A DNA stretch of 64,000 bases, from assembly GCA_900769545.1 (NCBI GenBank), contig CAAGGZ010000098.1:1-64000 (forward strand), written 5' to 3'. Positions 15,324-23,417 of the stretch are shown piece after piece. The first letter of the stretch is position 1. Every line of letters starts with the position of its first letter. Source of the stretch: Clostridia bacterium. GTDB lineage: Bacteria > Bacillota > Clostridia > Christensenellales > Borkfalkiaceae. Made by a program: the position numbers and the translations under genes. The notes beneath the pieces are model-generated. The model was not told the origin of the DNA. It saw nothing but the letters and a program-made list of their open reading frames with translations, and ran no database searches.

Positions 15324-16265
15324 ATGACGCATTTAGACTATTTAAACGCAAATTACCCGATGCGACGGACAAAGGAACAGAAAGAAGGGTTTCAAAAACA
15401 CGTTATCGAGTCGTTACAAGCCAAGGGAGTAACGGCAAAAATCGAAAAGACGAGGGACGGTAAAAACCAGAATATCGTCGTGGGGGACCCTTTAACGGCA
15501 AAAGCCGTATTCACGGCGCATTACGATACGCCGGGACGGGCGTTGTTCCCCAATATTATGATTCCCAGAAATCAAGCGTTGTTTTGGACGTATCAATTTG
15601 TACCCATTCTCGCCTTACTTGCAATGATGTTTGTTGTGGGCTTAATCGTTTGTGTTGCATGGATTCTGATAACCGGCGATTTTGACGAGCGAGTGACGTT
15701 TATTGCGATGCTTTTGGGGTATTATGTCGGCTTTTATTTGATGTTTTTTGCGTTCTCGAATAAAAACAACTACAACGACAACACGTCGGGTGTGGCAACT
15801 CTGCTCTCCATTATCGATAAACTGAGCGAGGAACAGCTCCGTGAGACTGCCTTTATTTTCTTCGATAACGAGGAGAAGGGCAAAAAGGGTTCTAAGGGAT
15901 ATTTTAACGACCATAAAGAGGAAATGAAAGACAAGCTTGTTATCAATTTCGACTGCGTGGGGAATGGGAAAAATATCGTGTTTATTGCAAAGCCCGAGGC
16001 GGAAAAGTTGGCGTCGTATAGCGCGCTTCGTCAGAGCTTTGGCAGCGAAAACGGCTTCGAGACGGCGTTTTATCCCAAGAAAGGCTCGCAATCCAACTCC
16101 GATTATTTGAATTTCCCCTGCGGCGTGGGGTGTATGGCTTGTAAAAAGAGCAAGAAAGGGTTGTTGTATACGCCGTATATTCATACGAAAAAGGACATCG
16201 TGGTGGATAATGCCAATATTGAGTTCCTTGTAAATGGCGTAACGAAGTTCTTGGAGGCTTGCTAA
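15324..16265 (+). CDS. M28-family metallopeptidase with membrane insert
   Basis: 313 residues. Zinc-peptidase signature pieces are present in order: FTAHYDTPG (metal His and the following Asp, near 73-81), NDNTSGVA (bridging Asp, near 152), FFDNEEKGKKGSKGYF (general base Glu and metal Glu, near 182), NFDCVGNG (metal Asp, near 208) and YIHTKKD (metal His, near 290). Between the first two, residues about 88-145 form two long hydrophobic helices, so the enzyme is probably anchored in the membrane with the active site split by the insert. M28 enzymes are amino- or carboxypeptidases. It heads a run of closely spaced genes to about 20.7 kb. Confidence 0.87.
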   Translation: MTHLDYLNANYPMRRTKEQKEGFQKHVIESLQAKGVTAKIEKTRDGKNQNIVVGDPLTAKAVFTAHYDTPGRALFPNIMIPRNQALFWTYQFVPILALLAMMFVVGLIVCVAWILITGDFDERVTFIAMLLGYYVGFYLMFFAFSNKNNYNDNTSGVATLLSIIDKLSEEQLRETAFIFFDNEEKGKKGSKGYFNDHKEEMKDKLVINFDCVGNGKNIVFIAKPEAEKLASYSALRQSFGSENGFETAFYPKKGSQSNSDYLNFPCGVGCMACKKSKKGLLYTPYIHTKKDIVVDNANIEFLVNGVTKFLEAC

Positions 16266-16266
16266 A

Positions 16267-16503
16267 ATGCGAAAAAAATTGTTTAAATTATCGTGGATAA
16301 CACTTGTTATTGGGCTTGGTTTGTTGGCGATTACGTACTTCTTTTTTCATTTTGTAACAGATGAGGGGATTACGTTGGTGTGGCATCCCGAAGCAGGGAA
16401 ACCGTTTGTTACCGATTTGCTTGGTATGTTTTCCGTGCTGTTTTTATTCAGTAGCGCAATGAGCGCGTTGATTGCGTGGATTTTTACGGAAAAGAGCGAA
16501 TAA
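16267..16503 (+). CDS. Small two-helix membrane protein
   Basis: 78 residues with a basic start MRKKLFKLS, two hydrophobic segments (about 9-30 and 50-72) and a WHPEAGKPFVTDLLG loop between. It starts one nucleotide after the M28 peptidase stop codon, so translational coupling is likely. No family recognised. Confidence 0.7.
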   Translation: MRKKLFKLSWITLVIGLGLLAITYFFFHFVTDEGITLVWHPEAGKPFVTDLLGMFSVLFLFSSAMSALIAWIFTEKSE

Positions 16504-16527
16504 GATTCAAAAAAAGAGGTGGATTTT

Positions 16528-17475
16528 ATGAAAAGAATATTAAAATTTTTAGGAAAATTGGTATTGATTGTCGTAGGATGCGTAGCGGGGCTCGCGGTGT
16601 TGACGCTCGGCACATTGAACGGAGCAAAGTACCTTCTTTACAAGGATTATTATGCTATTGAGACGAACGTATGTAAAAACCCCGGGCTTTCGGACGGGTT
16701 TGTTTGTCAAGGTATTGCGGCTTCGGAAGAAAACGGCGTGTTCTTGATTTCGGGATATATGAAAGACGATTCGGCATCCCGAATTTACGTGACGAATGAG
16801 CAAAACGAAGATTACTACGTACAGCTTGCGAAAAACGGAGCGGCATTTACGGGCCACGTGGGCGGTATTGCGACGACGGGCGAAAACGTGTACATTGCCA
16901 ACGGTAATAAAATTTATACCGTTTTGCTTAGTGATATTCTTTCTGCGAAAGAGGGGGATTTCGTGGAGGTTGGCGAAGGTATAGACGTCAACAACGAAGC
17001 TTCTTTTGTTTATACGAACGATGAATATTTATACGTTGGAGAATTTCATGACGGTGGAAAATATACCGTGAAAGGTCATGAAAACTTGACGGCAGAAGGC
17101 GTGCATTTTGCAATCTGCACCAAGTATGCGCTCAGCGATTTAAGCACTCCCGTAGCGGTGTACAGTATTCGCAACAAAGTGCAGGGGATTTGTTTTACCC
17201 CCGACGGAAAAGTGGTTATGTCCACGTCCTACGGCTTGACGGATACCGTTTATTACGTGTATAACGAGGGCGAGGCAACAAATTCGGGCAAGACCTTTGA
17301 CGGAGCTCCCTTGTACTATTTGGATAAGCTGGAAAAAGAAGTGCACGGGCCTGCGATGGGCGAGGATTTGGATTATTACAACGGTAAAATCATTACGATG
17401 ACGGAGAGTGCGTCCGATAAGTATATCTTCGGAAAATTCTTCTTTGCAAATCAAATCGTTGCATTGGACTTTTAA
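16528..17475 (+). CDS. Membrane-anchored protein with beta-propeller-like repeats, function unknown
   Basis: 315 residues. An N-terminal hydrophobic segment (about 8-32, after MKRILKFLGK) acts as an anchor or uncleaved signal. The rest has recurring strand patterns such as GIATTGENVYIANGNKIY, EASFVYTNDEYLYVGEFH and GICFTPDGKVVMSTSYG, typical of propeller blades, which places them outside the cell. I chose ATG 16528, six bases after AGAGGTGG, instead of GTG 16519, which is in that ribosome binding site. It lies between the small membrane protein and a GH43-like gene. No catalytic motif is recognised. Confidence 0.72.
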   Translation: MKRILKFLGKLVLIVVGCVAGLAVLTLGTLNGAKYLLYKDYYAIETNVCKNPGLSDGFVCQGIAASEENGVFLISGYMKDDSASRIYVTNEQNEDYYVQLAKNGAAFTGHVGGIATTGENVYIANGNKIYTVLLSDILSAKEGDFVEVGEGIDVNNEASFVYTNDEYLYVGEFHDGGKYTVKGHENLTAEGVHFAICTKYALSDLSTPVAVYSIRNKVQGICFTPDGKVVMSTSYGLTDTVYYVYNEGEATNSGKTFDGAPLYYLDKLEKEVHGPAMGEDLDYYNGKIITMTESASDKYIFGKFFFANQIVALDF

Positions 17476-17509
17476 GGTTTTGTAGTACGTTCCATCGAGG
17501 GGTGGCTTT

Positions 17510-18544
17510 ATGAAAAACGATTTTGGCTACAAGGCGGGGAAAGCCGTTACGGCGTTGTATTTAGAAGATTATTACGTGTGGGATTGCTCCGTTATCAAGG
17601 TGGACGGAAAATATCACATGTTCTCTTCCCGTTGGAAAAAGGAATACGGATTCGGTTGGAATTGGCTGTTCAACAGCGAGATTATTCACTCTGTTGCGGA
17701 TAAGCCCGAAGGGCCGTACCGTTTTCAGAACGTGGCGCTCCCTCGCCGCGGCAGGGAATATTTCGACGGTATGAATACGCACAATACCTGCATCAAGCAG
17801 TATAACGGTAAATTTTATCTGTATTATATGGGTACGACGTACGGCGGCGATATTCCGACAAAGGTGGAGGACGTTTCGCCTGAATATAGCTTGGAAACGT
17901 GGAATCGAAAGCGTATTGGTTTGGCGGTGGCGGACGACATCAACGGGGAGTTTATTCGCCGTGATACGCCGCTTTTAGAGCCGCGCGGTTGCGAGCATTG
18001 GGATTGCACTTGTACGACCAATCCGTCCGTGGCAATCCTGCCAAATGGCAAAACGTATATGATTTATAAATCCCGTAGCGCAGCAGGGAAGCCCTTAAAA
18101 TTGGGGATTGCCGTTGCGGATAAGCCCGACGGGGAGTTTCAACGGCTTTCCGATAATCCGATTTTGGATTTCAAAGACGATGATAAGCATATTGAGGACC
18201 CGTTCCTTTGGTATGACGAAAAGAAAAAGAAATTCTGCTTAATCACCAAGGACGACGTGAAAAACGGCTCGTTTGGCGTGACGGGGGAATGGGGCGCAGG
18301 TTTCTATGCCGAGAGCGACGATTGTATGGATTTTGAAATCGGAGCCGACCCGAAAGTGTATTCCCGCCGTGTGACTTGGGCAGACGGCAGAGAAACGGTG
18401 CAGGGCAATCTGGAGCGGCCTTCCCTTCTCTTTGATGAGAACGGTACGCCTACCCATATTTTCTGCGCAAGTGGGTTTGCTTCTGTTCCGTATAACTTTG
18501 AAGGAAACACGTTTATCGTGTGTATGGGGTTGGAGAAAAAGTAA
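17510..18544 (+). CDS. Glycoside hydrolase family 43-like five-bladed propeller protein
   Basis: 344 residues without a signal peptide. The repeats DCSVIKVDGKYHMFSS, NTCIKQYNGKFYLYYMG, NPSVAILPNGKTYMIYKS, DPFLWYDEKKKKFCLI and RPSLLFDENGTPTHIF each resemble one propeller blade of GH43/GH117-like glycosidases. Candidate acidic residues are Asp in YVWDCS, Asp in IEDPFLW and Glu in GNLERPSL, matching the Asp/Asp/Glu set of that fold. The substrate cannot be read. It is cytosolic, so it would act on imported saccharides. It follows the anchored propeller protein by 34 nt. Confidence 0.78.
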   Translation: MKNDFGYKAGKAVTALYLEDYYVWDCSVIKVDGKYHMFSSRWKKEYGFGWNWLFNSEIIHSVADKPEGPYRFQNVALPRRGREYFDGMNTHNTCIKQYNGKFYLYYMGTTYGGDIPTKVEDVSPEYSLETWNRKRIGLAVADDINGEFIRRDTPLLEPRGCEHWDCTCTTNPSVAILPNGKTYMIYKSRSAAGKPLKLGIAVADKPDGEFQRLSDNPILDFKDDDKHIEDPFLWYDEKKKKFCLITKDDVKNGSFGVTGEWGAGFYAESDDCMDFEIGADPKVYSRRVTWADGRETVQGNLERPSLLFDENGTPTHIFCASGFASVPYNFEGNTFIVCMGLEKK

Positions 18545-18610
18545 AAACGACAGGGCAGGTATGCGATGAAACGCTAAAACCGTCCTATTTTGAAAAAAGT
18601 TAGGTAAATT

Positions 18611-19681
18611 ATGCGAAAAAAGTATGATAACGACAAAAAACGACAGGGGCAGGTACGAGGCGAACGTTCTTTTTCCGCGCAAAAGAAAGGGATGAAAACG
18701 GCAGGAAAGTCCGTGAAACCCGTCCGCGAGGAGCGCGTCAACGGCGTGTCTGTCTATACGGCGACTTATAAAGTTAATCGAAGTGACGAATTGTTGGAGT
18801 TTTTGCTCAAAAAGTGCAATACTTCCAGAAACAACGTAAAATCTTTGTTGGTGAGAAAGCAAGTGCTCGTCAACGGTAGGGTGGTGACGCAGTATAATTA
18901 CGTACTCGCCAAAGACGATGAGGTGAAGCTCTCTCGTAAGCCTGTCAAGGACGGGGCGGTGGCAACGCAACCGACTGCGCGGCGGAATGTGAAAACAGCG
19001 CAGCCTACCTTTACCTTGCGAGATTTGAAAATTATTTACGAGGACGAGGATTTTATAGCGATTGACAAGCCCGTAGGGCTGCTTTCCGTGGAGAGCGATA
19101 AGGAAACGGCGTGCGCTTACGGTTTGGTGGCAGAGTATATGCAGCGCGCGGATAAAAACGCGAGACCGTTTATTTTGCACCGTATCGACAAGGAAACCTC
19201 GGGCGTTTTGGTATTTGCGAAAAACGTGAAGATACATTCTATGTTGAAAATGCACTGGGCGGAGCAAGTTCAGCTTCGAGAATATTACGCCGTGGTAGAG
19301 GGAGCTCCCGAAGAAAAATCGGCTACTTTGACGACGTATTTAAAGGAAAACGTCAACAATATCGTGTATTCGACTAAAGACCCTACGGGCCAGAAAGCGA
19401 TTACGCATTATGAGGTTTTGAAATCGAACGAGCAGTATGCGCTTATGAAAGTAAAAATCGATACGGGCAGAAAGAATCAGATTCGTGTGCATATGCAAGG
19501 TTTGGGTTGTCCGATTGTCGGCGATGATAAATACGGCAAAAAACAGGACGGAACGCAGGTGCGTAATCCGCTTGGGCGGCTTGGGTTGCACGCTTCAAGG
19601 TTGGAGTTTGTTCATCCTGTCAAAAAGGAAGTTATCAGCATAGCGGCAACAGTGCCTGCGGCGTTTAGGGGCTTATTTTAA
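18611..19681 (+). CDS. RluA-family pseudouridine synthase with basic N-terminal extension
   Basis: 356 residues. About 55 Lys/Arg-rich residues precede an S4 RNA-binding domain (SDELLEFLLKKCNTSRNNVKSLLVRKQVLVNGRVV, near 57-100), then the RluA catalytic domain with IDKPVGLLSV and the catalytic Asp in LHRIDKETSGVLVFAKN near residue 198. GRKNQIRVHMQGLGCPIVGDDKYG completes the fold. It converts uridine to pseudouridine in rRNA or tRNA, with the site unknown. The basic extension probably adds RNA affinity. Confidence 0.9.
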   Translation: MRKKYDNDKKRQGQVRGERSFSAQKKGMKTAGKSVKPVREERVNGVSVYTATYKVNRSDELLEFLLKKCNTSRNNVKSLLVRKQVLVNGRVVTQYNYVLAKDDEVKLSRKPVKDGAVATQPTARRNVKTAQPTFTLRDLKIIYEDEDFIAIDKPVGLLSVESDKETACAYGLVAEYMQRADKNARPFILHRIDKETSGVLVFAKNVKIHSMLKMHWAEQVQLREYYAVVEGAPEEKSATLTTYLKENVNNIVYSTKDPTGQKAITHYEVLKSNEQYALMKVKIDTGRKNQIRVHMQGLGCPIVGDDKYGKKQDGTQVRNPLGRLGLHASRLEFVHPVKKEVISIAATVPAAFRGLF

Positions 19682-19690
19682 GGAGTAGTT

Positions 19691-20149
19691 ATGAAAAAGA
19701 TTGCAAGTTTTACAGTGAATCACGATACGTTGGAAAAGGGAATGTACATTTCTCGTATAGACGGCGACGTGGTGACGTATGATATACGTATGAAAAAGCC
19801 TAACGGCGGCGATTATTTTTCCATGAGCGCGGCGCACACGGTGGAGCATTTGTTTGCAACCTATGCGCGAAACAGTAAATTCGGGGAAAATATCGTTTAT
19901 GTAGGCCCTATGGGCTGTCGAACAGGCTTTTATCTGTTGACGAGGGATTGTATTTCTCATAAAGACGCGATTACGCTCGTTAAAGAAAGTATGGCTTTTA
20001 TTAGAGATTTTGAAGGGGAAATTCCCGGTAATAAAAAAGAAGAGTGCGGTAATTATCTCGATCATGACCTTGTGGGGGCAAAAGCGCTCGGCGCAGAGAT
20101 GTGCTCGGTGTTAGAAACTTGGCAGGAAGCCGATCTGCAATATAAATAA
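19691..20149 (+). CDS. luxS: S-ribosylhomocysteine lyase
   Basis: LuxS cleaves S-ribosylhomocysteine to homocysteine and DPD, the autoinducer-2 precursor. The 152-residue protein has the usual length, the metal-binding HTVEHLFAT motif near residues 53-61, GPMGCRTGFY with the catalytic Cys near 82, and a third metal ligand probably in CGNYLDHDL near 120-125. The gene starts 9 nt after the RluA gene. Homocysteine produced here can be remethylated by metH at 56 kb. Confidence 0.96.
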   Translation: MKKIASFTVNHDTLEKGMYISRIDGDVVTYDIRMKKPNGGDYFSMSAAHTVEHLFATYARNSKFGENIVYVGPMGCRTGFYLLTRDCISHKDAITLVKESMAFIRDFEGEIPGNKKEECGNYLDHDLVGAKALGAEMCSVLETWQEADLQYK

Positions 20150-20159
20150 GAGGTGAAAA

Positions 20160-20678
20160 ATGGAAGCGTTAGAGGCGATTTTAACAAGAAAAAGCATAAA
20201 GAGTTACAAACCCGATATGGTGGACAAAGAAACGATTGATAAAATCATTGCGGCAGGCTTGAACGCGCCTTCGGGGTTGAATAAACAAGCCGCAATTATT
20301 CTTGCGGTTACGAATAAAGAAGTGCGTGACGAATTGTCTAAGATCAATATGGGCAAAGACCCGTTCCACCGCGCTGATCCTTTTTACGGAGCGCCTGTGG
20401 TTTTGGTGGTATTGGCGGATAAAAGCGTTCCTACCTACGTTTACGACGGTTCTTTGGTGATGGAAAACTTAATGCTTGCTGCGCATGCGTTGGGGCTTGG
20501 AGCTTGTTGGATTCATAGAGCAAAGGAAACGTTTGAACTCCCCCAAGGAAAAGAGTTGCTTAAAAAGTTGGGTATTGAAGGGGAATATGAAGGGATTGGA
20601 AACTGTATTATTGGATATCCCGAAGTGGAACCCGAGAAAAAACCGAGAAAAGAAAATAGAGTTTATTACGTAGAATAA
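20160..20678 (+). CDS. Nitroreductase-family flavoprotein
   Basis: 172 residues with the family start MEALEAILTRKSIKSYKPDMV, the FMN-binding RKSIKSY and NAPSGLNKQ segments, and a closing GYPEVEPEKKPRKE. Members reduce nitro compounds, quinones or other small acceptors using NAD(P)H and FMN as dimers. The gene starts 10 nt after luxS and ends the operon that began near 15.3 kb, since a consensus promoter follows. Confidence 0.9.
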   Translation: MEALEAILTRKSIKSYKPDMVDKETIDKIIAAGLNAPSGLNKQAAIILAVTNKEVRDELSKINMGKDPFHRADPFYGAPVVLVVLADKSVPTYVYDGSLVMENLMLAAHALGLGACWIHRAKETFELPQGKELLKKLGIEGEYEGIGNCIIGYPEVEPEKKPRKENRVYYVE

Positions 20679-20690
20679 TTTTTTAACCTA

Positions 20691-20719
20691 TTGACAGGTT
20701 TGCCAAAAAGTGGTATAAT
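20691..20719 (+). promoter_or_regulatory. Consensus promoter of the Bfd-like gene
   Basis: TTGACA (20691-20696), 17 bp, TATAAT (20714-20719). Confidence 0.88.
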
Positions 20720-20764
20720 GGGCTCAACGAAAAAAATACAGGCGTTGCCTGATAGGAGAAAGAT

Positions 20765-20956
20765 ATGGAAAATAAAATTATTTGTAATTGTATGCAGGTA
20801 TCTGTGGCAGACATTGAAAAAGCTTTGCACGAAGGCGAACATTTTGCTGAGGTTGAAAAATCCTTTGAAAAGGTACAGATGATCACGCACTGTTCGACGG
20901 GTTGTGGCGGTTGTCACGATAAAGTTTTGGACGTTATTTCCGAATTGATGAACTAA
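20765..20956 (+). CDS. Stand-alone Bfd-like [2Fe-2S] protein
   Basis: 63 residues. The cysteine pattern C-x-C (residues 8 and 10, ICNCMQV) and C-x4-C-x2-C at about 43-51 (THCSTGCGGCHDK) matches the Bfd-like [2Fe-2S] domain found in bacterioferritin-associated ferredoxin and in NirB and NifU-like proteins. It is a single-domain protein that would carry electrons. The ribosome binding site AGGAGAAAG and the consensus promoter indicate an independent unit with a terminator at 20968-20998. Confidence 0.88.
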   Translation: MENKIICNCMQVSVADIEKALHEGEHFAEVEKSFEKVQMITHCSTGCGGCHDKVLDVISELMN

Positions 20957-20967
20957 ACGAATGAGGA

Positions 20968-21002
20968 AGACCGAGGCGGTTCCCCGCTTGGGTTTTCTTT
21001 TT
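20968..21002 (+). terminator. Terminator of the Bfd-like gene
   Basis: GAAGACCGAGGCGG pairs with CCGCTTGGGTTTTC around a short loop (one mismatch, G-U pairs), then CTTTTTA. Confidence 0.75.
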
Positions 21003-21011
21003 AGGTAGAGT

Positions 21012-21812
21012 ATGCGTGTGGGAGTTTCGACAGCTTCGCTGTTTATGCGAAAAAATAACGAGGACGCTTTGCCGTTGTTAAATGACTTGGGGGTAAAAAC
21101 CGCCGAGGTGTTTTTGACATCCTTTTCCGAGTATGGTTCTCCGTTTGCGCAGCTCCTAAAAGAACGCAAAGGGAACTTGCAAATCAATTCCGTGCATATA
21201 TTAAATACGGAATTTGAGCCGCAGTTATTCAACGCGCATCCACGTGTGAAAGCAGACGCATATGCGTGGTTGGAGAAAGTGTTGCAGAGCGCAAACGCAC
21301 TCGAAGCGCCCTATTACACTTTCCATGGTACGGCGAGGGTAAAACGTGCGGCGCGCTCGGGTGAAAATGATGATTTTCCCTCCATGATACAGGGTTTTTC
21401 GGAGTTGGAGCAAGTTTGTCGCAATAGTGGCGTTACGCTGTGCTTGGAAAACGTGGAGTGGTCTACTTATAACCGTCCCGGCGTATTTAAAAAATTGGCG
21501 GCGGAAATAGACGGACTTCGCGGTGTTTTAGATGTTAAACAAGCCCGAATCTCGGAATATCCCTACGAGGATTATTTAAACGAGATGGGGGAGAGGATTG
21601 CTTACGTCCACGTTTCTGATATAAATGAAAATGGGAAGCTCTGTTTGCCCGGGAAAGGTGTATTCGATTTCGGAACGCTTATCAAACGCTTAAAAGACGT
21701 GGGTTTTGACGGTGCGCTTTTAATAGAAGTTTATACAAAAGATTATAATAAAGAACAAGAATTGCGAGATTCTTGCGATTATTTGGAAGAATTGTTATAT
21801 AAATACCAATAA
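21012..21812 (+). CDS. Sugar phosphate isomerase/epimerase-like TIM-barrel protein
   Basis: 266 residues of the xylose-isomerase-like TIM-barrel superfamily: MRVGVSTASLF, the strand YTFHGTARVKRA, LCLENVEWSTYNRPG with a metal-type Glu near 141, GVLDVKQARIS with Asp near 174, YVHVSDINENGKLCLPGKG with His near 200, and LLIEVYTKDY with Glu near 240. The residue set suits an AP-endonuclease-2/IolE-type metal site. The substrate is unknown. The frame starts 10 nt after the terminator of the Bfd-like gene, and I see no clear promoter. Confidence 0.83.
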   Translation: MRVGVSTASLFMRKNNEDALPLLNDLGVKTAEVFLTSFSEYGSPFAQLLKERKGNLQINSVHILNTEFEPQLFNAHPRVKADAYAWLEKVLQSANALEAPYYTFHGTARVKRAARSGENDDFPSMIQGFSELEQVCRNSGVTLCLENVEWSTYNRPGVFKKLAAEIDGLRGVLDVKQARISEYPYEDYLNEMGERIAYVHVSDINENGKLCLPGKGVFDFGTLIKRLKDVGFDGALLIEVYTKDYNKEQELRDSCDYLEELLYKYQ

Positions 21813-21847
21813 ATAAAGAATTTTTTGCATTTTTTTCGTAAAAACTG

Positions 21848-21876
21848 TTGACAAGAGATAAATTATATGATATATT
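21848..21876 (+). promoter_or_regulatory. Promoter of the superoxide reductase operon
   Basis: TTGACA (21848-21853), 17 bp, TATATT (21871-21876). Confidence 0.88.
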
Positions 21877-21880
21877 TAAG

Positions 21881-21917
21881 TAGGATTTAATCCTAATTAT
21901 ATACAAGATTTAATCTT
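21881..21917. promoter_or_regulatory. Twin palindromic operator downstream of the SOR promoter
   Basis: TAGGATTTAATCCTA (21881-21895) and AAGATTTAATCTT (21905-21917) share the core GATTTAATC, with centres 23 bp apart, about two helical turns. They lie from about the transcription start onward, which suits repression by a dimeric regulator. A related 13-mer lies at 7866-7878. The regulator is not identified; this is not a textbook PerR box. Confidence 0.6.
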
Positions 21918-21941
21918 AATAAGAAATTTAGAGGTGTTAAA

Positions 21942-22295
21942 ATGTTAAAAATATATCAATGTGAAGCTTGTAAGAAGACGATTATCAGCAAAGTAGAGCT
22001 CCGTTTAGAGGGTTGGAAGGAATTGTTTGCAGGAAGCGTAGACGCGGCGCAGGAAAAGCACATTCCCGTTGTGAACGTAAGCGGTAATACCGTTAAAGTG
22101 GACGTAGGTAGCGTAGCGCATCCTATGACGGAAGAACATCTTATTGAATGGGTAGCGGTAGAAACGGAAAACGGCTATCAGGTACGTTCGTTGAAAGCGA
22201 ATGATTCCCCTGTATGCGAATTTGTTCTTGCGGCTGGTGAAAGCGTGGTAGGCGTATACGCATATTGCAATCTTCACGGGCTTTGGAAAGCATAA
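21942..22295 (+). CDS. Superoxide reductase (neelaredoxin/desulfoferrodoxin family)
   Basis: 117 residues. The catalytic iron centre ligands are all present: EKHIPVV (His near 42), AHPMTEEHLIEW (two His near 66 and 72) and YCNLHGLW (Cys and His near 110 and 113). The enzyme reduces superoxide to hydrogen peroxide without forming oxygen. The N-terminus has only one CEACK pair, so the second iron site of desulforedoxin type is incomplete. The next gene encodes a flavoprotein-rubredoxin that would supply electrons. Controlled by the twin palindromes in its leader. Ribosome binding site AGAGGTG. Confidence 0.93.
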   Translation: MLKIYQCEACKKTIISKVELRLEGWKELFAGSVDAAQEKHIPVVNVSGNTVKVDVGSVAHPMTEEHLIEWVAVETENGYQVRSLKANDSPVCEFVLAAGESVVGVYAYCNLHGLWKA

Positions 22296-22318
22296 ATAAA
22301 TTTTAAAGGAAGATAATT

Positions 22319-22939
22319 ATGATTGAAAAAGAAGCGATGTACAAAATAACGTATGGGCTTTTTATGGTGACGACGACGGACGGCGTAAAACAGAACGGCT
22401 GTATTGTCAATACCGTTTCGATGTTGACGGATGAACCCAAACGCATTACGGTTTTTGTCAATAAAGCGAACTACACCAATACATTATTAAAAGAACACAA
22501 AGTGTTCAACGTTTCCGTTTTGACGGAAAAGACTCCGTTTGAAGTGTTCAAACAGTTTGGTTTTGTTTCGGGCAGAGACGTGGATAAGTTTGCGGATAAG
22601 GCATATCCAACGACGGAGAACGGCTTGAATTATCTTCCCGATTGTTCCAATGCGGTGCTCAGCGCCAAAGTGGTGGATTTTTATGATTACGGTACGCATA
22701 CGCTGTTTGTGGCGGAAGTGACGGACGCGAAGAAGCTGTCTGACGAGCCGTCAGTGACGTATGCGTATTATCAGAGCAATATCAAACCCAAGCCGCAAGC
22801 GGCGGCTCCTGCCGAGGAATTAGGCAAGGAGAAATGGGTTTGTAAAGTATGCGGTTACACGCATGAGGGGCCGTTGCCGGAGGATTTTATCTGTCCTTGG
22901 TGCAAACACCCTGCTTCCGATTTTGAAAAAGTAAATTAA
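22319..22939 (+). CDS. Flavin reductase-like protein fused to rubredoxin (Hrb type)
   Basis: 206 residues. Residues about 5-155 are an FMN-binding flavin-reductase-like domain (MYKITYGLFMVTTTDGVKQNGCIVNTVSML). A Pro/Ala linker leads to a short rubredoxin near 170-206 with WVCKVCGYTHEG and ICPWCKHP, the four iron-binding cysteines. High-molecular-weight rubredoxins of this kind carry NAD(P)H-derived electrons to oxygen and superoxide reductases in acetogens. It lies 23 nt after the SOR gene in the same operon. Confidence 0.92.
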   Translation: MIEKEAMYKITYGLFMVTTTDGVKQNGCIVNTVSMLTDEPKRITVFVNKANYTNTLLKEHKVFNVSVLTEKTPFEVFKQFGFVSGRDVDKFADKAYPTTENGLNYLPDCSNAVLSAKVVDFYDYGTHTLFVAEVTDAKKLSDEPSVTYAYYQSNIKPKPQAAAPAEELGKEKWVCKVCGYTHEGPLPEDFICPWCKHPASDFEKVN

Positions 22940-22954
22940 AGTAAAAGTAACACG

Positions 22955-22990
22955 GCGGCGGAGCGGAGAAGCTCCGCTGTTGAGCTTTTT
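22955..22990 (+). terminator. Putative terminator of the SOR operon
   Basis: AGCGGAG-aag-CTCCGCT hairpin followed after a few bases by CTTTTTC. Confidence 0.6.
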
Positions 22991-23066
22991 CGACAAGAAT
23001 CGACGGGGTTCAAAAGGAAAAATAAGGAAAAGGGTAAAAAAGGTTTTAAAAACGCCGAAAAAAGAC

Positions 23067-23095
23067 TTGACAGAAAAAAATGAAATTGTTATAAT
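23067..23095 (+). promoter_or_regulatory. Consensus promoter of rpsU
   Basis: TTGACA (23067-23072), 17 bp, TATAAT (23090-23095). Confidence 0.9.
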
Positions 23096-23142
23096 TGCAT
23101 AGTAAAAAATAAATGCAGAGGCGAAGGAGGGTTGAGAATAGT

Positions 23143-23319
23143 ATGTCTACGGTAAGAGTTGGTGAAAACGAAAACGTTGAAAGCGCATTGCGTCGCTTTA
23201 AGAGAAAGTGCTCCCGCGATGGTATCATTGGTGACTTGAGAAAGAAGGAATTTTATGAAAAGCCTTCCGTAAGAAGAAAGAAAAAGTCCGAAGCTGCCAG
23301 AAAGAGAAGCAGAAACTAA
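23143..23319 (+). CDS. rpsU: 30S ribosomal protein S21
   Basis: 58 residues: [22 protein letters not shown], then a Lys/Arg-rich tail, the standard form of S21, which sits near the anti-Shine-Dalgarno end of 16S rRNA. I use ATG 23143, with AAGGAGGGTTGAG upstream, in place of the in-frame ATG at 23113, which lies before this site. A following YqeY gene, common in relatives, is absent. Confidence 0.95.
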   Translation: MSTVRVGENENVESALRRFKRKCSRDGIIGDLRKKEFYEKPSVRRKKKSEAARKRSRN

Positions 23320-23324
23320 CGAAC

Positions 23325-23356
23325 AAAAGAGCTCACGAGTCGTGGGCTCTTTTCAT
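23325..23356 (+). terminator. Terminator of rpsU
   Basis: AAAAGAGCTCACGA pairs with CGTGGGCTCTTTT, a stem of about 12 bp ending in T residues. Confidence 0.85.
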
Positions 23357-23417
23357 TTGCAAAATTTGTCGAAAGACAGCGTAAAAAAGAAAGAAATTTA
23401 TCGAAGAGGTGAGAATT

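Noticed and set aside
22940..23066. tRNA gene (GGTTCAAAA string near 23010)
   Set aside because: No cloverleaf arms can be formed around it.
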